From assembly GCA_918026815.1 (NCBI GenBank), contig CAKJVC010000068.1:1736001-1800000 (forward strand): a stretch of DNA of 64,000 nucleotides. The letters are read 5' to 3'. Below the pieces are notes generated by a model, which had not been told where the DNA came from, made no database searches, and worked only from the letters and a program-made list of their open reading frames with translations. This stretch comes from Chalara sp. BL73 (taxonomy: Eukaryota; Ascomycota; Leotiomycetes; Helotiales). A program made the translations under genes and the position numbers. Positions 12,383-24,391 of this stretch are shown here, piece after piece (position 1 is the first letter of the stretch; each line of letters opens with the position of its first letter).

Positions 12383-13556
12383 ATGTTCAAACCCAGGTTT
12401 TTGCTGTTTTTAGGGCTATTATCAGCTATCGCTGGTGTATCCGGTACGCCACAAGATTTATATCCCCAATTTCTTGATATCTGTATTTCGCCCAGAGCTA
12501 ACCCGACTATCTTCGTAATAGCACAAGATGCACTATCATGCGACGAGCTCATTGTAAAAATTGTGAACCAGACTGATGTCGACTTTTACTCCACCTGCCC
12601 GAAGCTCGATTTTATGTTCTTCATTGACCACAACTTTACTGGGCCTTTTGAAATGCCTGGTACTAAATCTCTAGGCCGGTTTAGTTCAGGATATCTTTTG
12701 CCGAAGTTGAAAGGCTCTGATCGGGTTGATGACGGTGTGACATCTGTCTCCATGCCGGATCTAGAGAACACGACAGACACTACGAGTGGTATACTTTTTG
12801 GATATCTGAACAACCTGACCAGTATATCATTTCCGTGAGCCTCCTGATTTCCTAATCCCTTTCATCTACATACCGTAAGCTGTATTTTCATGAGAAAGTA
12901 AATACTGACGTGCTGCCTTTTAAAGAAAGCTCAATACTATCAGCGGAGACCTTGCCATAGTAGACTCATACGGAGTCACGAAGCTAACGTTGCCGGCATT
13001 GTCAAATGTTACTGGTGGGATTTACCTTCATGGCAATTTTGACGAGTACGTTGTCTTATCTATTCCGCAGCACGGAACCAACAATCTTTCAATCCACGCT
13101 ATAATCGTTGAGCAAGACATACTAAATTTTATTACCAGAATCGACCTACCGGCATTAAAAACCGTATCATATATCGATGTGTTTTCGATCGGAGATATCA
13201 ATTGCACAGCGTTAGGCGCAAAATTCTCCGCTCTCACCTTCACACCAAAGAAGTACGATCTCGGTGTAGGATTCACTTGTAGTACTCCGTACAGGGATAA
13301 CAATTTCAACTCTTCAGACCCTGCACAAAATACGGCTTCAAGTGATGGCTCCTCCGGCTCTTCCATCACCTCAACGGGTACCGTCTCAGAATCTCAGTCT
13401 GCTTCACCAAAGTGAGTTTGCTCCTCCGTAGGCACCATTATGTCGCTTGCTGACTAAGGTTTTAGATCTGAAGCTGGGAGCGTAGCTTATGTCGGATATT
13501 CGAGTGTCTTTCTCTTTTCGACTGCAATAGCTATTTTTACACAGATTTTAATATAA
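12383..13556 (+). CDS. GPI-anchored ECM33/SPS2-like cell-wall protein
   Basis: Three exons: 12383..12834, 12926..13411, 13466..13556; 342 aa. The signal peptide is MFKPRFLLFLGLLSAIAGVSG. The body has the irregular leucine/isoleucine repeats of fungal ECM33/SPS2-type receptor L-domains: LTSISFPKLNTISGDLAIVD, then KLTLPALSNVTGGIYLHGN and RIDLPALKTVSYIDVFSI, ending at a Cys pair. Several N-x-S/T sites are present (NQT, NFT, NNL, NVT, NCT). A Ser/Thr-rich stalk (about 285-310) precedes a small-residue site and a hydrophobic C-terminal tail (FLFSTAIAIFTQILI), as expected for GPI attachment. Known family members organise the cell wall. The first exon is divergent, so the exact subfamily is inferred. 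Confidence 0.72.
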
Positions 13557-13868
13557 AGAAGGACAAGCTACCAATGACTTCACAGAATAATTCATGTGAG
13601 AAGCAAGTCGAATAACTTTTGGCGTGGTACTAAACCCTAAACGCCTTCAGCTCATGTTACGTAAATCGTGTTCTTGAGATGCAAACGGTAAAACACGTGA
13701 CAGCACATTCTAATGATTAACAAAGAACACAAAGATTCGCATAATGCTCCTTTTTCGACTCTTTCTTGATCAAACGTTGGTTTCTTCTAATTTTGCGCAA
13801 AATTAGAGCAAATCCCAATTTGGAAACCAACCATCCAGTCACAAGCTTGGAGATATTCGGAGAAGCGG

Positions 13869-14335
13869 ATGATGGAGAGAATACCACCTTCACAGAAAAC
13901 CGATGAGCAATGGCTTAAAGATAACGGATACGCGAATCTCACCGAATTCATGCTCGACTATGACTGCGAGAAACCACAGTATGTTACTTCCACACGCTCC
14001 TCGCTGCTCAGACTGCACAACACTCTCCTCACTCAAACCATCATGAATATGGGATGCCATCAGAATTGAGGTGATATAAAGTTAAGACGTTTATGCTGAC
14101 ATGAAGTAGCAAGCCCGAAGAAGGCAAAGAGTTACTAATCATGATGCGCGATATCGATCAGCTCCGGTATGAAAAGCAAGCCATGGTGACTAAAGCTACA
14201 GCACACCATTTGAGGACGGACCACCTGGATTATGCAGAGATTAGGAAGTTACCGGAGTTCAGGGAGCTGAGCTTGCGAGATGTTCCGCACTGTGATGAGT
14301 GTGGATGGGGAGTCGATAGGAGGGTGGTCTTGTGA
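13869..14335 (+). CDS. Conserved-looking small protein of unknown function
   Basis: Two exons, 13869..13978 and 14110..14335, join in phase (donor GTATGT, acceptor TAG) to give 111 aa. The protein is charged and soluble: TDEQWLKDNGYANLTEFMLD, then PEEGKELLIMMRDID, and a C-terminal CDECGW motif preceded by RELSLRDVPH. No signal peptide or membrane segment. The two halves make one continuous protein only after splicing, which supports the model. I do not recognise the family. The CxxC near the end could bind metal if paired in a dimer, but that is speculation. Confidence 0.55.
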
Positions 14336-14970
14336 GCAGTGAGGATGGCATGGTGATGGTGATAGGAAAACGTGATTGTTTGAGTGCAGCTTTCTTAGAT
14401 ATCTGTAATGCAAATGTATTTGAACTTAGTAGTAGGGTCTTACTTATTTCTTTAATTGGGAATTTAGACCATGAAGCTCATAAATGCAATCATCATCGTA
14501 CCCTTGCTCAATATCCCGAGCAATTGTCTTTTCGAAAGAACGCTCTACAAAGGCTACCACTTCCCAGTTCTCAACAAATTTCAAGCGGAGGCATTGTGTT
14601 GGCCGAGAATAAACAATGGGAGGCTATTGAGTATAAGATCTTATATGTTAGAGAGTTACCCATTTCATCCTTAGTTGGAAACCTGCTGTGGAGGGTATCA
14701 TGCAATTCACGTGCAGTATCATAGTCTAAATTGGTCATTCGATGGCTGAGAAAGGGAGCTAGGCATGCAAGGCATGACATACAGGAAGGCTAGGTACGTG
14801 ATTTGTTCATGTAGCAGCCATTGAGTGATCGAGTGATAGGATATCCGTATTCTCTGCTTCCGCTTTAATGTGCCTATGCATTATTCATAAATATCTGTAA
14901 GCCCATAAAATCCTGCCAAACTTGTTCCAGGCGCCATCGTATACCTGCACCGCACACCATTGATTCGTGC

Positions 14971-17244
14971 TCAGAAAAGATTTACACTTTGTACATCAAA
15001 TATCTCGTTTCTCCATCCTCTCTTTGCGTGGTCATCCACTACCTCGCCTGCTCTTGTAGCTTCCTCATTCCAGAGCTTCACCACACTTCCTGGCGCATAT
15101 TTGCCAGCAAATATATTACCTCTCTTGTTGCTTCCACCAGTGATGCCAATGCTGCTGTATAAATCAGGATCCTCCACTGGAGTCAAGCGCGTAACAACTG
15201 CCTTGACAAATGTCCTCAAGTCTTTTGGATCACTGATTTGTGTAGCTCTAAGTCGCTCTCTTGCGAACAATAATTCTCTGTTCGCGGCATGGAAGAAATT
15301 TTCAATTGCAGTAGCGAGTTGACGCTCCAGAACTTTGCGGAAGATAGGTCTGAGTAAAGGCTTAAAAATCCAAGCTAGGCATGCGAACTTCGATTTGCGG
15401 AGGGTATATGAGAGATGGTGAATCTTGACACGGACATTTCGCAAGGAAAGAATCTTCTCGAGACGCTCTTTGCCCACCTCAACATCGAATTCAACATCAA
15501 TACCCCTGTCATCGAGCTCGAAGGACGCGATTCCTTCGTCTGCAAGCCGAACTAGTCCTTTATGAGCACGGAACCAAAAACCGACCTCGTCAGCTCTAAT
15601 GGACAGTCCTTGAGCCTTGATAGTTACGATCGTCTTTAGTGAGCTGACAGTACCAAATCGAGCCTTCGTAATGGATAGGTCATTAAAAGTCTCCACTTTC
15701 AAACGAAATGGTAGGAAAGAAGTATTATTGATTGTTCGTCCAGGCTCCAAAATAAGGTTTTCAAGAAGAAGATCGATCTCTGGTACTGCAATTTCGAGGC
15801 GGGGGATAGGAGCGTATTGAATGGATTGGATAAGGAGTGGAATAAACACGGTGTAAGTATCGGTAAATAGTTCTGGGTTCGTTGCACTGTGAGCCGGGGA
15901 GAGTATATCCCATAGCTTAAGGGTTGTCGCAAGGAGTTTTGACACATCCGAGTCATTGATTATTGAGTCGAAGACAACTCTAATTTGTTTCAATAACTCG
16001 TCAATATCTTGTCTCAATGGTGACTTTGTTCCTACTTCTTTTGACTTCTCCTTCACCTCTTCGGTTTTCTGATTTGCAGAATCGTAGAAGTCAGGATCTG
16101 TAAGCATTTTCTGAACAGAAGCCGAGACTTCTATCATTACGTCCTCAAATTCTGGATCCTTCTGAGCATGTGAAATCACCTTATCCACTCGCTTTTCTAA
16201 GACTTGCCACGCTTCCTTGTCACCGAAGGAGCTGAGTAATGACCAGCCGTTCTTAATAGTTCGATCAAGCTCCTCATTTGTGTCCACATCCTCTTGCACG
16301 GCACTTATTGCATCATCCACAGCCCTAGAATAGACCTTCGTATACCGTTGAATGAGAAGGCCAATGGTTGAGACGGACTCTGAATAGTCATTCCTTTTCC
16401 GCAGCTTTGTGACGGTGGCCTTAAGTCTAGTGGTTAGTGTATCTTTTTGGCTGCCCGAAATGTTCTCTTGTATGCTGTGTCCAGCCTCTCGGCCCGTTTT
16501 TCTGAGACCATGGGAAATCACATCTGTTATTTCTGCCGCTTCGTTCTCAAGATCCTGCTTTGAGACAGGATCCGGGTTCGCATTTGGATCATTAGCGGCC
16601 TGGCTCTCCTCGGCAGAGGGTTCTATTTGTTTTGCAGCATCTTCAGCTACGGTAGATAATGTGTTTGCAGTGTCCGCAAAGACATGTCGACCAATTGTAT
16701 TGAGGTCGGATAGAAAAATTCGAAAGTCAGAGTTGGTCAGGAGAAGGCTCCCAACAGTTCTAATACTTTCATACGCTGTATTTACATTAGCAATTTATTT
16801 TTGAACAAGTTCGACAAGCCTACCAGCCGATGCATCTGCTTTTGCTCTTGTATTTGTCACGGTCGAGATTAAGTCGCCCGTATGCACTTCCATTCTGGCA
16901 TGGATCAAAAACCATATAAAGTCCTGAATTTGATCTTTGTCGTTCTTGTTTCTCAAAAACTCGATGAACTCTATTAGCCATTGTTTCGTATATTTCATCA
17001 GTCTCCTTCCACTATCACTCAATCCTGCAATTTCTGGATTTAAGATGTCAGAGGCTAGTAAGGTGCGCAAGTTGGCAATGGTCTGTTCAGTCGATGGCAT
17101 AAACCCTTTTGATAAAGCTCGAAGCATCTGGTAGCTGTGCAACTTTTGGTGAGCGGCGCGTTGGAGCCAGGTATCATCTTCATAGACAGGAAGTAAAGGT
17201 TGCCTGTCAGCATCCTTTTTCCTTGATCCAAAGCACGACGACAT
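14971..17244 (-). CDS. HAM1-like protein
   Basis: Two exons, 17244..16824 and 16775..14971, joined in phase 1 over a 48-nt intron; 741 aa. The N-terminal half is helical and acidic (DDTWLQRAAHQKLHSYQMLR ... AYESIRTVGSLLLTNSDFR ... DLNTIGRHVFADTA), matching the HAM1 N-terminal domain family. The C-terminal half (from about residue 460: LETFNDLSITKAR-like segments, GFWFRAHKGLVRLADEG, VRVKIHHLSYTLRKSKF, FKPLLRPIFRKVLERQLATA) matches the HAM1 C-terminal domain, which is related to lipid-transfer folds. Family members are widespread in filamentous ascomycetes and some are linked to hyphal fusion. Ends with a conserved-looking KYAPGSVVKLWNEEATRAGE segment. No signal peptide. Intron and frame are clear. 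Confidence 0.88.
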
Positions 17245-17859
17245 GATGATTTTGTTCTGGGATGAGAGTTGTAATTGAAAACTACTAAGAGATTTGTCGT
17301 GAGGAGTATGCAGAACTAATTATCAAATGTCAACTTCTCGAACCTAATGACGGAAGCTCATAAACATAGATGCGCATACGTCAGGGCTAGGAAGGAAGAG
17401 TCAGTGGCGCGTTTTCCCCGCGATTTCAAGCCCTAATTTGTGGTATGGCATGTGCGTTTTTGAGGTGGAGAACAACAGAAAGTCCTTTCACAGGAAGCAG
17501 ATTAAATTTTATCATCCGGAAGATCACTGCTGCGTTGGAAGATGTAAATGAGCAATGGTTCAATGCTTACCCAAAATTGCTCTGGTAGGGAAAGCTTCAA
17601 GTAGCTACCTAGGCCCAGAAGCGAGGAAGCTTGGGCCGCTCAAGCAATGCCTACGTCACAAGTCAGGGGGCGGACCAATTCGTTATTATTTTATCAGCGA
17701 TCTTATCGCCGACCGATAAGAAACTCTATCTCTGCATCACAGCCTTTGTCTTTGAATGCTAGTTGCTCGCCGTCTGACTCAATGAGATGATATAATATCT
17801 GCGAAAGTTATTGCGAAACACCGTGACAATCCAACGGCAACCTTATTTTCATCATCGTC

Positions 17860-19932
17860 ATGGACCAAAGGAAAGAACAAGTAACACGACGGCCGCTCTA
17901 TGGTGAATATCAAAGATCTTGACTACCCCTCCATCCAGACAACATTACTGAACTGCCAATAGTTTATGATCTTCCGAAGGACATCCTTTCGAGCCTGATA
18001 CCTAAAGATCATACGGAGAGTGACCCAAGACAAGAACCTGCCAAAAAATCAACTGAATCCAATAACACCCTGCCACCAGAAAATGGCAGTATTGGATCGC
18101 AAACCTGCTCACTTTGCGGGACTACATTTCTCACAGTCGGGGATCAGCGAAGTCACATCAGGTCGGATTTCCATGCTTACAATTTGAAACAGAAGTTACG
18201 CGGCGGAACATCTGTGACAGAGGCGGATTTTGAGAAGTTGGTCGGAGGTAAGGCGCAATTGTGTTGGTTACTGGGGCTCGACTAAAGATGTTCAGATCTT
18301 GACGAAAGTTTATCAGGTTCTGATTCTGAGGACTCCGAGGACGATGAGAATAGGTTGGCACATAAGGAAACTGTTTTGGGTTCGTTGTTGAAGAAGCAAG
18401 CTGCGATAACAGGCACCAAGGCAGCCGACGATGTTACAGTGTCAAATGAAAAGAATCGAGTCTCGGGCAAAGCTCCTCTGTACTGGTTTACAACATCACT
18501 TTTACCCACAGACACGTATCTTGGATTTTATAGAGCTATCTTCACAAATGCAGAGCAAGAAAAAGAGGCTACCATCCTTGATACAATTCAGCGGAAGCAA
18601 CTTGCACCAAAACCTGTTACAAAAATTCCAGTCAATACAGGCAATGGTGTACCATTGCCTGAAACATATAAAGAACCTCATGTATTTCTTTGCATGATTG
18701 GAGGTGGCCACTTTGCCGCCATGATTGTCTCTTTGACACCCAAACAAACCAAACATTCGGGAAGTGGTCCTCTTACGAAAGAGGCTACGGTGCTCGCACA
18801 CAAGACTTTCCACCGTTATACCACACGTCGAAAGCAAGGTGGTGCACAATCTGCAAGCGATGCATCCAAGGGAGCTGCGCATTCAGCAGGTTCGAGTCTG
18901 CGACGATACAACGAGCAAGCGTTAACTGAGGAGGTCCGCTTATTACTCAATGATTGGAGAGGGATGATTGATACCTCTGAACTGCTTTTCATACGAGCAA
19001 CGGGCAATACCAATAGGAGAACTCTATTCGGGCCGTATGAGGGTCAAGTTCTGCGGCAGAACGATTCGCGGATACATGGATTTCCATTCAGCACGAGACG
19101 TGCAACACAAAACGAGCTCATGCGATCGTTCGTAGAGCTCACTCGTGTGAAGGTACTAGAAGTTGATGAAGCTGCAATAGCAGCCGCAAAAGCGTCATCC
19201 GAAGAATCCGCAAAACAGGCAGCTGCAAAGGCTCATAAACCGGTATCCGCCGTCCATAAAATTTCGGAAGAAGAAGAAACTGCAATTCTCCACACATCTC
19301 AAATACAAGCTCTGATGCGACGGTCCAGAGTGCCAGCACTATTATCCTACCTTAAATCAAATGATATCTCGCCGGACTTTCTTTTTCATCCCAAAGATCA
19401 CCACGCGCCAACGCCGTTACATTTGGCATCAAGTCAGAATTCGCCACCAATAATATCAGGTCTTCTTATTAAAGCTAGAGCGAACCCTACGCTTTTGAAT
19501 GGAGACGGAAAGACACCTTTCGATCTGGCTGGCGACCGACCAACGCGCGACGCATTCCGAGTAGCACGTTCCGAGCTGGGAGAGGCGCCATTCGATTGGG
19601 AAGCCGCCCATGTCCCTCCTCCAATGTCAAGGGCTGAAGCAGAAGAACGAGATGTACGAGAGAAGAAGGAAGATTCCAGGAAAGAGGAAGAGCGTAGGAA
19701 AGCGGAGACAAAGAGGTTGAAGGAAGAGGGACCGAAGATCAATGAAAGTGGGCCGCTGGGAAAGGCGCAGGGAAAGACGAGGATGATGGCTCTTGGCCAA
19801 GTGCAGAAAACAGCACAGGAGAAGCGAGAGGAGGAGGCAAGGGGCATGACGCCGGAGATGAGAATGAGGTTGGAAAGAGAGAGAAGGGCAAGAGCCGCCG
19901 AGGAGAGAATGAAGAAGATGACCGGTAGTTAA
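17860..19932 (+). CDS. vms1: Vms1/ANKZF1 peptidyl-tRNA-cleaving ribosome quality-control factor
   Basis: Three exons: 17860..17902, 17963..18247, 18296..19932; 654 aa. Domain order is diagnostic of Vms1/ANKZF1. An RPLYVYDLP start is followed by a C2H2 finger (CSLCGTTFLTVGDQRSHIRS, about residue 63). Then comes the eRF1-like VLRF1 domain (about 165-335), with HVFLCMIGGGHFAAMIVSL and KTFHRYTTRRKQGGAQSA; the Gln of this last motif corresponds to the catalytic glutamine region. Next are an ankyrin segment (TPLHLASSQNSPPIISGLL, ANPTLLNGDGKTPFDLAGD, about 470-520) and a long charged C-terminal helix of the type that binds Cdc48/p97. In yeast and man this protein releases stalled nascent chains from tRNA and works with Cdc48 at mitochondria. 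The nearest neighbour, the subtilisin, is convergent. High confidence in identity. Confidence 0.93.
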
Positions 19933-20383
19933 AGAAGCGCTGATTAACAATGAAAGCATGCAAGCTTGACCTCCGCCTTTCTTTCATGGTGTATTTGTTT
20001 ATCTATCCGATATTTACAAAGGCTAGGGATTACACACATTAATTTTGCTCAGACATATTTGTCTATATAAATTGCACTGAAGAAGAGTGCAAAAAGGCCT
20101 CTCCACTTTCGACTAACAGAAAGAGAAGTTTCTCACTCATGAAAAGGGCATGGTAAACAGCATAGGCTTAACAGATATTCATGGGGGCAGAATTTATGAG
20201 CATTTAATTATTACATAGGACATTAAGCTGACATGATATTATCTAGCAAGCCCTACCTCTTATCCTAAAACGAAAGCTTAAAAGACACAAGCCCAGCAAA
20301 TAGAAAATAAACAATATGATGATTCCCCAACCACGAACATGCCAGCTATAGATGCAGTCACGATTCTACCACGAGCGGCTCAC

Positions 20384-21837
20384 TTAATTCACTCCGTTTC
20401 CATTGTTAGCAATTCTATTGGCACTTCCCATAGGATCAATGACCTTATTGGTTGTAGCCAAGTCTACAATCCTATTGCGGATCTGATCAGGTTGAGGGTT
20501 TTCTTTCGCGATGATATAAGCAACCAGACCAGCAACGTGAGGCGCGGCTATTAGAAAAGTTAGCTTCAGAACTGGATAATCCAAAGATCGGGGTTTGAAC
20601 GTACCCATGCTAGTGCCAGATTGGGTGGAATAGCTGTCGGCATTTCCAATCCAGGAACTCTTGATATTAAAGCCAGGAGCAAAAAGATCCAGAGCAGCAC
20701 CATAATTAGAGAATGGTGCTCTGTTGTCATTGAAATCCGTGGCCCCAACTGTGATGGCCTTACCAGTTGAAGCAGGCGAATATTGTGATGCGTCTGCATA
20801 ATCGTTTCCTGCGGCTACGACGACTGATATACCTTGGTTGACCGCGCTCTCGACAGCGGCGTTGACTGCATCGCTTCTACCACCTGAAAGAGACATTGAA
20901 ATCACTGACTTCTTCCACCAGTTATTGATTTGTGCGTCGTGGACAGCCCACTGTACTCCGCTAATTACGTCTGACCATGAGCCTCTTCCGCTAGCATTAA
21001 GTACTTTGACACCAACAACAGTAGCATATGGACAAACTCCGACATTGTTGCCTGCCGCAATCCCCGCGCAGTGAGTTCCATGCCCATGTTCGTCTGTATT
21101 CTGTTCCAAGTCAGGATCTCATATTCATATTCATATTCGGGATTGAGTTATACTTACCGGTGAGCCTGAAACATAGTTCGCTCCATGGTATGCACGACCA
21201 TTGAACTCCTGATGTGATGCCTTGATGCCAGTGTCAATGATATAAATGTGAGTTCCGGAACATCCTGAGCTATCATAGATATAGTTGACATAACTTCGGA
21301 GCCTATGAGAGATACGGCCAAGGCCCCATCTTTCAACACTTCCACTTCTAGTCACTAGCGCTGCAGCTCCAACATCACCTTCGACGGTTGCGGTAAAATT
21401 CGCTTCAGTGCCGAAGATGGGGTTCAATGATACGACTTGATCGATCTCAACGTAATCGACCTGATACAGTCAGTCATTACCAGCCTAATCTATCATCCAG
21501 GGTCACTCACCAAGGGGTTGTTCGCAACTTGGGCAAGACCAACAGGGTCAGTCTTGAGATGATATCCTCTGAAACCGCCGACATTGAACTTATTGTTTGG
21601 TGCCTTTTTCAATTTCTGGGCGACGTTTGATTCGTGGCTAGCGATATCTGTGTCGCTCGCGCTGGCTTTGTACACGACTATGTAGCTATCTTTAATGGCT
21701 TTGTCGGTACCCGCGATCTGTGCATTGGCGATATTGACGCCTGGAACAAGTGCTGCCGCAGCTTCACCAGTTTGCGAAATCGGTGAGCCTAGGGCCGGGG
21801 ATAAGAGAGCCGCAAGAGCGAGAGCTGAGAAATGCAT
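20384..21837 (-). CDS. Secreted subtilisin-like serine protease (proteinase K type, S8)
   Basis: Four exons: 21837..21511, 21460..21158, 21100..20605, 20547..20384; 429 aa, usual for the family. Signal peptide MHFSALALAALLSPALGSP, then an I9 inhibitor propeptide (DSYIVVYKASASDTDIASHE; ends near VDYVEIDQVVSLNP). The catalytic triad is intact: Asp in THIYIIDTGIKASHQEF, His in DEHGHGTHCAGIAAG, Ser in SGTSMAAPHVAGLVA, which is created by splicing of the last intron. The oxyanion Asn is in VVVAAGNDYADAS. Mature enzyme should be an extracellular alkaline protease. The second intron contains a short TATTCA tandem. A TATA-like element (TATATAAG on the minus strand, about 21991-21998) sits about 155 bp upstream of the start. 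Confidence 0.95.
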
Positions 21838-21990
21838 CTTGACTGCTGTTGCTTAGTTTTAGACGTGATAAAATAGTAATAAGAGAGCAGATCCTTAACA
21901 AAGACAGGTATAAGAGGACCAAGCTGCAATTGAGTATCTTGTCGAGTCGTTACTGGTATGGTCAATTTCAACTGGATATTTCTATCCTTC

Positions 21991-21998
21991 TTATATAC
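21991..21998 (-). promoter_or_regulatory. TATA-like element of the subtilisin gene
   Basis: GTATATAAG read on the minus strand, about 155 bp upstream of the subtilisin ATG; position is reasonable if the 5' UTR is about 100 nt. No other candidate in the interval is as good. Confidence 0.4.
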
Positions 21999-22797
21999 CT
22001 TCCTGCCCCCCGATGGTCGCCATGAGCAAATTCAGCATGACCAACTTTCACTTTACCATCTGGGGCGCCGAGGTTATCGCTAATCTCACGATGGTTCCAA
22101 TTCTGCCTCTTTCAGACTCTGATACAGCCGTATGTTCAGCTTTGAAACGCCATTTCAATACTTCAACATACCATCATGACAATCCAAATTTAACGTAGAA
22201 ATATACCTACCAATCAATGCGCTGCCTGTGCAAAGGTCTAAGTCTTGGAGCCGGGTTCAAAATTCAAGCTGGAGACAAAGGATATTATCCGTTTGAGGCC
22301 TCGCAGAGACCAAAGAGCAGTTCCATTCAGGTCAGGTCAAAGATAGGCTGTGATATGCTATGATAGGTGAAATTGCACTTAATTTCTCCATACAAGTCAC
22401 GCAGGGTTTTTGATCTAACCATACCGGCCTTAAAAGGATAATAACATTTTACAGTGGCTATGCCCTGCCCCTGATTGCTTACTGTGCTTACACCTCGTAT
22501 GCTACCACCTACATCGTGCCAAGATTTAGCATATATTTTGGACCGTATGTAAGCACGAACTTAAAGAATTAAGAGCTTACATTACTTACTGTATGATTAC
22601 ATTGGATTAGATAGGCCGTTGATGATAAGCCTTGGCGTTTATACGACAGCGAACGTTTCCTTCTCTGCTCTATCAAACATCAGAATTGTCTCTTGTAGGA
22701 GTACAAAGCACCGCAACACGAATGTAGTTTCGTGGTTACTCCTTGAACGCCGTAGGGCTGGTTCATAATAGAAGGGACCCTTTGCAATTATATCCGC
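21999..22797. other. Intergenic interval
   Basis: Between the subtilisin promoter and the end of the HET relic. No coherent frame or repeat seen. Confidence 0.4.
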
Positions 22798-23995
22798 TTA
22801 AACAGGCGCATCCCAATCAGTAACATATCGCTGGACATTTCCGTCTTCGTCCTCGTCCGACCGGATCGATGCCAAAGGGACTGAAGGAACTCCGTTGCGT
22901 AAAAGCCTGTATAAACTCGGAATTGTTTTTGATTCCCAAGCTACTGTTCCTTCGACAGACGAGGTCTCAATTACTAATTTGCCTCTTGAGACTATGTCAA
23001 ATGCTGTACTGTAGAGAGCTCCACTGAACGCTCGATAATGTTGACCACAAAGTTGCTGTACCTTAAAGCCCAGATATTATGTTCAATGGATGCCCACGGC
23101 CACGACGGTGCGCAGTATTCCCGCGGTGTCCGAGCCTCAATTGCCGGCAAATACATCTCGCCTATATCGCTCCACTGCCAAAGTAGAGTAGCAGGTCACT
23201 CACTTCGCTAAAACCATGCAAGATATTCGTCACGGGTTGATTGATAATACTCTCCTGCAATGGCGGACAAATCGGGAAGCTTATCTTGCAACTCAGTGAG
23301 AAAGCGGGAGCTGTATTCAGAAATAATTCGTTCCTATAGACGACTTGAACCCTACAATCTTTCCTTGTGAATTCTGTGAATATGTCCAGGTAGATTTCTT
23401 TCCCATCTCATTACGTTATTGCAATGCCACATTATATCTTGCAGGCAGTATGGCAGCATTATTCGCGAGAGCAGCCGCTCTTGGAGAGCCTATGCTCTTC
23501 TATGAACTGGCTCGTCGTGATAGCCACTAATGCCGAGATTCACAAAATATTGCGTTTTCCAACGGAAAAAAAAAAATTAGACCGGATGGTGGCAGACATT
23601 GTGGTATTTCTAGGATAATATAAACCGTTCTGGCTATAGTTAGAAGCCGATACGCTGGTTATCACTTGTGCATTGACGAATATCTCCCCATCAAAGTTAA
23701 CTCGCGAACCTAATCCTCATGAGCCTCGGATGTGCGGCCTTGCAGAATACAGAGCGCATCCATCCAGAGATATCGGAGGCTGAGTTTGCGTGTGGCTTCA
23801 ACCGCGTCTCTTAAAGTCTTTGGTAGTGATGGTAAAAAGAATCCCTATATCAAATTCGGGAGTTCTTCCGGAGTAGATTTCAATATGATTCCATTATCAC
23901 AGCGGTATGATACGGCCGAATATACACCAACCATGCCTGGTGACGGTATGGAGATTGTTTAAATGCCAGATTCCTCCTCACCGACTTCAACGACA

Positions 23996-24003
23996 CGAGT
24001 TGG
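23996..24003. repeat. Target-site duplication, left copy (CGAGTTGG)
   Basis: Identical to 29332-29339 and directly abuts the left terminal repeat of the AT-rich insertion. Confidence 0.8.
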
Positions 24004-24285
24004 CAGTGTTGCATGAAAAAATTAAGTTAATTAATTTTTTTTAAATTTAATTAAATTAAATTAAATTAAAATTAAATTAACTGGATTACTTAATTAAATT
24101 AAATTATAATTAAATTGTAATTTAATTATAATTTAATTATTTTAATTATTTTCTAAAATATAAACTAAATATAAAATAACTAATATATAAAACTAACTTT
24201 TTTTTCTATACTAGCTTTTTTACTAGTATTTTCTTTTTTTTTTAATATACTTTAGCTTTTTAAGCATATAATACTATTAAAAGTA

Positions 24286-24339
24286 ACGTAGTTCACAAGC
24301 GAGTTGGCCACACAAGCGAGTTGGCCAATTTTTCTTGGC
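24286..24339. repeat. Left terminal inverted repeat of the Fot1/pogo element
   Basis: Begins ACGTAGTTCACAAGCGAG and ends TTTTTCTTGGC; exact reverse complement of 26092-26145. Similarity continues inward with transition differences. Confidence 0.92.
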
Positions 24340-24391
24340 ATACAAACAAAATTTAAAATAACACAACAACTACTTAATTAAATTATTAAAG

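Noticed and set aside
14332..14724. 130-codon plus frame after the small 111-aa gene
   Set aside because: Begins from a non-ATG codon and has shadow frames on both strands; likely 3' untranslated or intergenic sequence.
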